In this document: in pieces, positions 49,285 through 54,564 of the stretch
Position numbering within the stretch: position 1 is the first letter of the stretch
How the letters are laid out: every line of letters begins with the position of its first letter
Virus record (IMG/VR): IMGVR_UViG_3300045999_012682
Location: 1-54,564 of that record
From: a virus
DNA length: 54,564 nucleotides
Direction: 5' to 3' (one strand)
Notes under the pieces: model-generated
The model's input: only the letters and a program-made list of their open reading frames with translations
Database searches by the model: none
What the model was told of the DNA's origin: nothing
Made by a program: the position numbers and the translations under genes

Positions 49285-51762
49285 TTATTTGATGCGAGAA
49301 AAGGTTCCGCTTGTACCGGAAATTCCACGTTGTTTCATTATTTTATCAAGAAATGCTTGAGCTTCCCCAGGGCGACCTGACTGCTGTAATTGACGTAATT
49401 TACGAGCAACGTCAAAAGACTCTACAGATTGTGCGGTCGGTTGTTGAGTATATTTATAAGCTTGAGGATCTTCGTACGAACTTGGATAAGAAAAATACTT
49501 TGGATTGCCTTCTTTATCGTAACCAAGTTGCCTATGAACTGCCACTGTTGATTCCGTTGCAGTGGGTGGACGCATGGCCTCTTGTGTGTAGGTACCTTCT
49601 TTAGTCATTGCTGACGTACCATATTCAGCAAGTTCGGGACCATAAATACCAATTGAAGCCATAGTATCTAAACCAGCAACACCGCCTCGACCACGCACGC
49701 TTACGTCTTCACCCATACGCTTACCTGCCATCTTTTGAACAAGCGTTTCTCCGGTATTAACGTCAACATTGGGAAGAAGAATACGCTCTCCTGTATCAGG
49801 GTCAATGCCAAGGTCACCACCAATATTTACAAGAGATTTTGCACGGCCTCCGGAAAGCAAACCGCCAGGAACTACTTCAAGCTGTTCTTGAGAAATAAAC
49901 TCGCCAACGGGACGGCCGCGCTCTAAATTGGAAAGTTCACCCTCTGCAAGAGCAATGTTATCAGGAGCAGTAAGAACAGGACGTACAACAATACCTTCTT
50001 CAACTCCACTCATTAGTTTTTGAGGAACAGCAGCTTTTTGGATGTTACGTAAAGTTGCGTTTTGCGCTCCAGCAAGCCGTCGTTCACTTAATTCAAATTC
50101 ACGCAATGCTTGATTTATTTGAATATCAAGTTCGTCTTGACGCTCCAGGGCACCTTCCATGTCGCGTTTTAACTGTAAATAACGATCCCGTTGTTGGGGG
50201 GTTTTAAAAGAAGCTGGACGCTCTTCAAGCGCTGCTTGAAGTTGATAAATATTGTTCATGAGACCAGCATCTTGTGCGTTTAAATTTTCTATTTCAGCAC
50301 CTAACCGAATTTGTTTATTGGTTTCTTCTAACCGAATATTACCCAGCCAATTTTTATAATTTGCAACACGATCCGCTAAACCTTGGGCAGTATCTTCCAT
50401 AAACACCCCTTCTTTCAAAAGAGATACAGGAAACTGTTCCCCACCGACCGTAAAAGTACCCTCATTAATATTTTCAAAAAATTGTTCGTTTCCTGCTGCA
50501 CCAAGTTTTAGAGCGTTTCTGCGCCTTGTGGCTTTAGGATCTTCTCGCCAAGCTTCTGGTCCAAACGCTTCGGCTAATTTAGTTTCTAATCGTGTTGGAG
50601 TACTGGCTTCTGCATCTTTTAACAGTTTTAAACGGCGTTGCTGAAGAAAACGCGCTGCAGAAGTCTGCGCCAGATTTGCGCCAGGACCTGTTTCTAGCTC
50701 GATAGTTCCGCCAGGGCCAAGACCAGTACGAGCTGGACGATTACCACCAAAAGTAAAACGTTCTCCTGTACGAAGGTCATAACCAACTCCTTCAGCTTGA
50801 TCGATAGGAAGGCCATCAGGTAATTGACTTGCGACTTGATTAATCGGTTCGTCTGCTACATAGCCAATCATCTGAGAAGGATCTGCTTGTTCACGCATTA
50901 ATGCATTATTTTCTTGCGCAATATTTTCAAGCATTTCAACCTGGTTCATATCCAGATCTTCATTGCGTTGTAGTTGAGTTTTCATTCGACCTGTCATTTG
51001 GTCTTCACCTGACTCAAACGCATTTACTTGTTGAGTGCGTGTTTGATTTAGAAGTTGATTTTGAATAGAAGTAAGATCAGTAGTGGCTTGAGGAATTGCT
51101 GCGTTAAGCAAAGATTGAGTAGCGGCAGCGCGACGTGCTTCTTGTACTGCAGGAGATGGAGGATATTTTTTATCAAGGGCAGCAAGAACATTTGAACGAT
51201 ATCCTGGTTCTCCTTGACGCTCGCGATACCCAACACCATAAACACGGTTGGTGGCAGCAGGGAAATTTAATTCTGCTGCAGTGGGTTCTGGTAATTCTTT
51301 ACCTAAACGTGTCATGTATTGCTGCAATGCTTCTTCTGTTGTCGGCATAATGCTGCGACCAACAGATGTTGCAGGTGGAGCAGGCAGATCTACGGTTGAT
51401 TGAGGAATTGCTGCGACTTTTGACGGGGCAACAGGGGCCAGCTTACCTTCTTGCCGGATTTTTTGTACAACAGCCTCTGGAATTTTGGTTAGTTGCGTAC
51501 CAGGAGCAGCCGGAGCCTGTTTTTGCCCCCCGCCACGCAACATACGGCGGCCAGCAAGGCCTGCACCCACCAAAGTACCCAGTCCCAAGGCCGCAATACC
51601 CAGTGTTTCTAATAAATTGGAGCTTTCTTGCGGTTGACGGAGCTGATTACGCCTAAATTCTGCAACTTCAGGCGCAAGTTCCGCTCTTTCTTCCGGATCT
51701 TCTGGGTATGGAGTCCCAGTGGCGCGGCTATATGCAGCAAAATCAACGGGAGAAAGAGCCAT
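49285..51762 (-). CDS. 825-residue large internal virion-like protein
   Basis: This is a long polar protein. The N-terminus carries one glycine-rich membrane helix (LLETLGIAALGLGTLVGAG, about 48-66). Then come long Ala/Gln/Glu-rich helices (ARRAAATQSLLNAAIPQ, QDELDIQINQALREFELSE). The C-terminal quarter is Gly-rich loops. No enzyme motif. The helical character and membrane segment suggest an ejection or tape-measure-like protein. Candidate late motif TAAAATAA lies 35 bases upstream. Confidence 0.6.
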   Translation of the reverse strand: MALSPVDFAAYSRATGTPYPEDPEERAELAPEVAEFRRNQLRQPQESSNLLETLGIAALGLGTLVGAGLAGRRMLRGGGQKQAPAAPGTQLTKIPEAVVQKIRQEGKLAPVAPSKVAAIPQSTVDLPAPPATSVGRSIMPTTEEALQQYMTRLGKELPEPTAAELNFPAATNRVYGVGYRERQGEPGYRSNVLAALDKKYPPSPAVQEARRAAATQSLLNAAIPQATTDLTSIQNQLLNQTRTQQVNAFESGEDQMTGRMKTQLQRNEDLDMNQVEMLENIAQENNALMREQADPSQMIGYVADEPINQVASQLPDGLPIDQAEGVGYDLRTGERFTFGGNRPARTGLGPGGTIELETGPGANLAQTSAARFLQQRRLKLLKDAEASTPTRLETKLAEAFGPEAWREDPKATRRRNALKLGAAGNEQFFENINEGTFTVGGEQFPVSLLKEGVFMEDTAQGLADRVANYKNWLGNIRLEETNKQIRLGAEIENLNAQDAGLMNNIYQLQAALEERPASFKTPQQRDRYLQLKRDMEGALERQDELDIQINQALREFELSERRLAGAQNATLRNIQKAAVPQKLMSGVEEGIVVRPVLTAPDNIALAEGELSNLERGRPVGEFISQEQLEVVPGGLLSGGRAKSLVNIGGDLGIDPDTGERILLPNVDVNTGETLVQKMAGKRMGEDVSVRGRGGVAGLDTMASIGIYGPELAEYGTSAMTKEGTYTQEAMRPPTATESTVAVHRQLGYDKEGNPKYFSYPSSYEDPQAYKYTQQPTAQSVESFDVARKLRQLQQSGRPGEAQAFLDKIMKQRGISGTSGTFSRIK

Positions 51763-51891
51763 GGGAAATAAATATGTTTGATATTGCTTGATATTTTTAT
51801 TTTAGAGGGAATAATTTAGAAAAATAAGTGTTATAGACTTAAAGCAAGACCAAGTTTTATCCCTGGTTGGGGTAAAAATAAAATTTAAGCC

Positions 51892-52098
51892 ATGGACGTA
51901 AAAGATAGGGCGCAAAGGGTCATTGGCCTAGAAGCCATTAAGGCAAAAGCAGAAAATTTAATGGCAGAAGGGAAGGAACCTTTTGAAGTAAAGGCCTTCA
52001 TTAAAGGCGCAAGAGGTGAATTGGCACGACAAAAACCCGATTGGCAGAAGTATGAGGCTGCTGTTAAAGCATCAAAAACTGCACGAAGCACATTTTAA
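51892..52098 (+). CDS. small charged helical protein
   Basis: This is a 68-residue protein. Helical, charged VKDRAQRVIGLEAIKAKAE, then KGARGELARQKPDWQKYEA. It stands alone on the plus strand, divergent from the large minus-strand operon, and is followed within 30 bases by a terminator. Function unknown. Confidence 0.6.
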   Translation: MDVKDRAQRVIGLEAIKAKAENLMAEGKEPFEVKAFIKGARGELARQKPDWQKYEAAVKASKTARSTF

Positions 52099-52124
52099 GT
52101 AAACAACAAAAATTTTATTAATTA

Positions 52125-52148
52125 CCGGGGATAAAACCCCGGTTTTTT
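52125..52148 (+). terminator. rho-independent terminator
   Basis: CCGGGG-ATAAAA-CCCCGG (6-bp perfect stem, 6-base loop) is followed by six T. It ends the 51892 gene and isolates the right-hand plus-strand array. Confidence 0.92.
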
Positions 52149-52633
52149 GTTGTAATTTTTGGGGTAATTAGAGAAAATACATACAAAAATGAAGTGCAAA
52201 TTACAAAAATAGGTATTTATTACTACAAAAAGAGCCCCTATATATGGCGAATAGGGTACAAAATTACCTGACTCTTCTCCAACACCCCAACCGAATTGAA
52301 TTGTGTATAGAAAAAAAGAAAGGTGTGAGGGGTCTTAATTATATGGGTAGGGAAAGAGCATTGAGAAGCACCGAGCGAAGCTCGGGAAAACATCAATGAT
52401 CAGATTCCCGACCAATTTACCGTACAATATTCGCTATTTTCCTTATCAATTCCGCGTTTGATACGAATTCGTATCGCGCGTGAGGTTGGGTAATCCCCCG
52501 CTACATCTAGTGTTTCAATTAGGACAGTAATGAATTCTAACTCTATTTAATTCCGACCTTTTAACTCGGGATTTATATACGTCAAGCTGGACGTTAAACG
52601 TAGCTTTTACGTCAACTTCACTTCACTTCAACC
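52149..52633. promoter_or_regulatory. about 485-bp noncoding region with hairpins and palindrome
   Basis: No gene is supported here. The region contains an A/T-rich stretch, a hairpin CCCTAT/ATAGGG at 52237-52257, a CCGAGC-GAA-GCTCGG hairpin near 52369-52383, a 16-bp palindrome at 52460-52475, and AAGCT/ACGT-based stems at 52586-52608 before the first gene of the array. It is a candidate early promoter or replication-origin region. Not verified. Confidence 0.6.
52460..52475. repeat. 16-bp palindrome, copy 1
   Basis: A perfect palindrome with half-site GATACGAA joined to its reverse complement. The same 16 bases recur at 54426-54441. Here the flanks read CGCG...CGCG, so symmetry is extended by short arms. 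It could be a protein-binding site. Confidence 0.8.
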
Positions 52634-52813
52634 ATGGACATTTACTTCACTGTAGCAACCAAGCAAGCGACGTATCACTTCGTGGTCAACAAGGAAGTGG
52701 GCTTAGCTCGTATCACCAAGCTGGTTCGAAAGCAACAGAAGGGTTACGACTGCAGCACCACGATGTCAGTTGATCAGGCACGTAAGTTTGTACGTCAGCT
52801 TCAAGCCAGGTGA
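52634..52813 (+). CDS. small protein, first of right-hand array
   Basis: This is a 59-residue protein (DIYFTVATKQATYHFVVNK, VGLARITKLVRKQQKG, SVDQARKFVRQLQAR), a mix of beta and helix with a Lys/Arg-rich second half. It follows a hairpin plus short T run. Function unknown. ATG at 52634 follows CTTCAACC. Confidence 0.6.
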   Translation: MDIYFTVATKQATYHFVVNKEVGLARITKLVRKQQKGYDCSTTMSVDQARKFVRQLQAR

Positions 52814-52895
52814 GTTATAGCTCCCAAGCCAGGTGCAATGCCTGGCTCTGGTTATTGCCACACTCACGTGGCATCTCTGTCTACACCACAGCATC
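52814..52895 (+). promoter_or_regulatory. structured leader A (T-arm-like hairpin plus TGCCAC/GTGGCA stem)
   Basis: After the stop, GCT..AGC makes a mini-stem. AGCCAGG-TGCAATG-CCTGGCT (52827-52847) is a 7-bp stem with a 7-base loop like a tRNA T-arm, and TGCCAC-ACTCAC-GTGGCA (52856-52873) is a second hairpin. ATAGCT can pair with GGTTAT to close an acceptor-like stem, giving the same order as leaders B and C. Confidence 0.6.
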
Positions 52896-53084
52896 ATGAT
52901 CAAAGCTGAACACACGTTTGCAGCAGTCATCATCACAGCATTTGGTCTTGGCATCCTTGCAGGCCCAGTCGCTGGTTACTTCATTGATAAGGCAACTACC
53001 AAGCAATGTCTTAACCATGACTGGCCCAAGGAGGCTGATCAAATCCACCGTGACTGGTGCATTACCAACGGCTACAAGATCTAG
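52896..53084 (+). CDS. small single-pass membrane protein
   Basis: This is a 62-residue protein from the ATG at 52896. IKAEHTFAAVIITAFGLGI and LAGPVAGYFIDKAT form a hydrophobic helix with a polar tail (WPKEADQIHRDW). A longer in-frame opening at 52833 would start inside leader A. It could act at the host membrane during early infection. Function unknown. Confidence 0.62.
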   Translation: MIKAEHTFAAVIITAFGLGILAGPVAGYFIDKATTKQCLNHDWPKEADQIHRDWCITNGYKI

Positions 53085-53164
53085 CTGATTCGTTAAAGCG
53101 AGCGACCAGGTGCAAACCCTGGTCCAGCACTTGCCACAATCCCGTGGCATCTACTCAACACACC
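53085..53164 (+). promoter_or_regulatory. structured leader B
   Basis: GCT...AGC mini-stem, then GACCAGG-TGCAAAC-CCTGGTC (53104-53124), and TGCCAC-AATCCC-GTGGCA (53132-53149). The tail CTACTCAACACACC leads to the ATG. The order and spacing are the same as in leaders A and C, but the acceptor-like pairing is weak here (GCTG/CAGC). Confidence 0.6.
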
Positions 53165-53347
53165 ATGTACTACTCCGTTCAAGTCAAGCGCAATCCCTTT
53201 GCTGTTTACACTGACTACACATTTGAAGACACTTACTTCCAGGGATGTGAGAAGGTATTTGACACCGAGCAAGAAGCTCTTGAATACTTCCAATCCTTTG
53301 AGGATTGGGAGCAAGATCTTCTGGTAGTTGACTACCATCCTTTCTGA
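53165..53347 (+). CDS. small acidic protein
   Basis: This is a 60-residue protein from the ATG at 53165. Beta-start (YYSVQVKRNPFAVYTDYTF) then acidic aromatic-rich region (TEQEALEYFQSFEDWEQDL). Start chosen by the leader pattern; the open frame extends 36 codons into leader B. Function unknown. Confidence 0.62.
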   Translation: MYYSVQVKRNPFAVYTDYTFEDTYFQGCEKVFDTEQEALEYFQSFEDWEQDLLVVDYHPF

Positions 53348-53423
53348 TAGCTGGTGCGTAGCCGGGTTCGATTCCCGGCATCAGACTTGCCACAATCCCG
53401 TGGCATCTACTCAACACAACACC
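53348..53423 (+). promoter_or_regulatory. structured leader C with tRNA-like minihelix
   Basis: TCTGAT at 53344-53349 (overlapping the stop) can pair with ATCAGA at 53380-53385. Inside lie a GCT...AGC mini-stem and GCCGGG-TTCGATT-CCCGGC (53361-53379), a near-perfect tRNA T-arm. Then CTTGCCA and the hairpin TGCCAC-AATCCC-GTGGCA (53388-53405) follow. It looks like a tRNA lacking the anticodon arm. Confidence 0.65.
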
Positions 53424-53696
53424 ATGCAAACACCTGCACTGGTTTACAAACCATCCGCTGAGATTCAGTATCGCGTCACATGGTATGGCGGCGAATCAAC
53501 AATGCTTCGATTTGAGAAGCTATGGAATACATTCGACCCAGATACCGATGCTACATACCAGGAATGGTTGGAGCGTGACGTACGTACTCTCATGGATGGT
53601 ATCCCTAGTTCCATGAAAGAGATGCTGATGGAAATGGAAGATTTCTATCATTACGGCATCGACATGGAACAAGAACGTAAGCGTCAGCTTATGTGA
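53424..53696 (+). CDS. small acidic Met-rich protein
   Basis: This is a 90-residue protein from the ATG at 53424. An N-terminal strand (IQYRVTWYGGESTMLRFEK) is followed by helices (SMKEMLMEMEDFYHYGI). Start chosen by the leader pattern, with the open frame reaching into leader C. Function unknown. Confidence 0.62.
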   Translation: MQTPALVYKPSAEIQYRVTWYGGESTMLRFEKLWNTFDPDTDATYQEWLERDVRTLMDGIPSSMKEMLMEMEDFYHYGIDMEQERKRQLM

Positions 53697-53765
53697 CTCT
53701 TGCACTAAGGGGCTACGGCCCTTTTCTGCAGGACTCTATATCCTGCCTCCATTCCATACGACATC
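53697..53765 (+). promoter_or_regulatory. structured leader D (two hairpins with 7-base loops)
   Basis: AAGGG-GCTACGG-CCCTT (53707-53723) and GCAGGA-CTCTATA-TCCTGC (53728-53746) lie between a stop and the next ATG. The block TTTTCTGCAGG...TCCTGC...CGACATC recurs, modified, upstream of the gene at 54502. No T run follows, so these are not classical terminators. Confidence 0.55.
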
Positions 53766-53954
53766 ATGACCTCACTTAACATTCGCAAGAACACTGCACA
53801 ATTCCTGCTGGCAACTGCAGCAGCAGTTGAGAATGCCAAGGTACCTACCAAGGCAGGCATGGTTGGAAAGCTGAACGAGTATCGGACTCGGGCAGCGGCA
53901 CTCATCATGCCGAACGATATGGCATTCGTCATCCAACCCAAGCAAGGTAACTGA
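53766..53954 (+). CDS. small basic helical protein
   Basis: This is a 62-residue protein (SLNIRKNTAQFLLATAAAV, KVPTKAGMVGKLNEYRTRA), helical with Lys/Arg. No family recognised. It follows leader D and is followed by the membrane protein after 3 bases, so the two are one transcript. Confidence 0.58.
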   Translation: MTSLNIRKNTAQFLLATAAAVENAKVPTKAGMVGKLNEYRTRAAALIMPNDMAFVIQPKQGN

Positions 53955-53957
53955 TTC

Positions 53958-54161
53958 ATGCAACGTAACTACTTCTCTGACTCTTGTGTTGCTATTGTTC
54001 TCGGCGTTGGTTGTGGCTTACTCCTATCTGTTGGAGCACAGAAAGTTCTCAACAGACACTACAAAGCAACGTGCCACAACCAACCAGGACATAACTTGAT
54101 CTACACCAAAGGATTCCTTGGTGATACGTACTACTGCATCAACAGTAAGTACATGAACTAA
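53958..54161 (+). CDS. small membrane protein
   Basis: This is a 67-residue protein. RNYFSDSCVAIVLGVGCGL plus LLSVGAQKVLN forms one hydrophobic helix, followed by a polar Cys/Tyr-rich tail. It overlaps the convergent gene at 54158 by 4 bases. Function unknown. Confidence 0.58.
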   Translation: MQRNYFSDSCVAIVLGVGCGLLLSVGAQKVLNRHYKATCHNQPGHNLIYTKGFLGDTYYCINSKYMN

Positions 54162-54367
54162 CCAAAGAGTCCACCAATTAATCCACCTGCAAGTCCACCT
54201 AGCAACTCTGGTCTATTAATACCAGGAGCAATATTGCCTCCTGGACCAATACCAGGTACACCTAGCAAGGATCCCGTAAGACCTAAAGGCATTCTGCCAA
54301 CAAGTCCCAACGGACCAATGTTTTGGTTTACATAATTTGCTAGAAACTCAGCACCAGGTGGAAACAT
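54158..54367 (-). CDS. Gly/Leu-rich small protein
   Basis: This is a 69-residue, Gly/Pro/Leu-rich protein (LGLVGRMPLGLTGSLLGVP, LLGGLAGGLIGGLFG). The composition matches the glycine-zipper proteins of the virion block. It is likely membrane-active or virion-associated. It runs opposite to the array. Confidence 0.5.
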   Translation of the reverse strand: MFPPGAEFLANYVNQNIGPLGLVGRMPLGLTGSLLGVPGIGPGGNIAPGINRPELLGGLAGGLIGGLFG

Positions 54368-54501
54368 TTGTATAACACATCAGTATATACATTCTACCGA
54401 TCTCTGCACTTAACCCTTCCGTCTTGATACGAATTCGTATCGGACGGTAGGTTTTCTGCAGGGCTTTCCTGCACTACACCACACGACACCAAGTTAGTTC
54501 T
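54368..54501. promoter_or_regulatory. leader E with extended palindrome and GCAGG hairpin
   Basis: The 16-bp palindrome copy 2 lies at 54426-54441, with flanking CCGTC (54419-54423) and GACGG (54443-54447) extending the symmetry. A GCAGG-GCTTT-CCTGC hairpin (54458-54472) is followed by a CCACACGACACC stretch before the last ATG. Confidence 0.6.
54426..54441. repeat. 16-bp palindrome, copy 2
   Basis: The same 16 bases as at 52460-52475. The extra CCGTC/GACGG arms make an almost 29-bp inverted structure. The two copies bracket the array of small genes. Confidence 0.85.
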
Positions 54502-54564
54502 ATGAACTACCAAGCTGTTGAACAACTCCTCACGCAGGATGCTCGCCTGCTTGCCAGGAGAGAT
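54502..54564 (+). CDS. partial small protein at right edge
   Basis: The ATG at 54502 opens a frame that runs off the window after 21 codons (MNYQAVEQLLTQDARLLAR...). It is helical and has leader E upstream. Likely another small array gene. Function unknown. Confidence 0.55.
   Translation, partial: MNYQAVEQLLTQDARLLARRD

Noticed and set aside
52833-52895. Upstream starts of the array genes (52833, 53057, 53328)
   Set aside because: All three extensions lie in the repeated leader elements, whose structure explains the open frames. The downstream ATGs share a common position.
53344-53386. A possible functional tRNA gene around the T-arm-like element of leader C
   Set aside because: No anticodon arm can be drawn: only about 11 bases lie between the acceptor-like strand and the T-arm. 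Described as a tRNA-like element instead.
1-54564. CRISPR array or rRNA genes
   Set aside because: No regularly spaced identical repeats, and no rRNA-like sequence noticed. The fibre repeats are coding and degenerate.

Overview
The window reads as most of the genome of a tailed double-stranded DNA virus of a cyanobacterium, probably a freshwater or picocyanobacterial phage. The virion and packaging evidence is a large terminase with Walker and nuclease motifs (40497-42023), a portal-like protein (37291-39606), a major capsid protein (34058-35212) and two tail fibres (12478-16833). The host evidence is a set of cyanophage-type auxiliary genes: a high-light-inducible protein (2022-2264), S-adenosylmethionine decarboxylase speD (6342-6701) and an NblA-like phycobilisome-degradation protein (20766-21056). 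Genes are cut at both window ends and no DNA polymerase is visible, so the genome is longer than the window. No capsid or tail gene is broken in a way that would suggest a decayed prophage.

Layout. (a) 1-2374, minus strand: small basic proteins, including a DUF5872-like protein split over two genes, a methyltransferase, hli and tiny membrane or acidic proteins. (b) 2408-7977, plus strand: PD-(D/E)XK exonuclease, primase-helicase, speD and a glycosyltransferase, closed by a strong terminator. (c) 8302-10722, plus strand: two HNH genes, a beta-rich protein and small genes. (d) 10723-17221, minus strand: endolysin, tail-fibre chaperone, two tail fibres and a membrane protein. (e) 17276-20778, plus strand: an HTH protein, two unknowns, a Dam-like methylase, dCTP deaminase and a DUF3310 protein. 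(f) 19731-22197, minus strand: nblA, lysozyme and small basic proteins. (g) 22197-51762: almost entirely minus-strand structural genes, interrupted by HNH genes, an excisionase-like HTH gene and a degenerate integrase. The capsid gene is split by a group I intron carrying an antisense HNH gene. (h) 51892-54564, mostly plus strand: small unknown genes separated by repeated, structured RNA-like leaders and flanked by two copies of a 16-bp palindrome.

How it works together (inference). The exonuclease, primase-helicase, dCTP deaminase, Dam-like methylase and DUF3310 protein form the DNA and nucleotide module. Hli, NblA and SpeD would adjust host photosynthesis and polyamines. Up to four peptidoglycan-acting proteins serve entry and lysis. 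The head region is rich in glycine-zipper hydrophobic and coiled-coil proteins that could be ejected or internal virion proteins. No sheath, tail tube or tape measure is recognisable, so the morphology is unresolved, though a short-tailed virion is plausible. The two strongest candidates for new biology are the tRNA-like (D-arm/T-arm-like) intergenic elements in region (h) and the 566-nt dual-coding overlap at the portal C-terminus.
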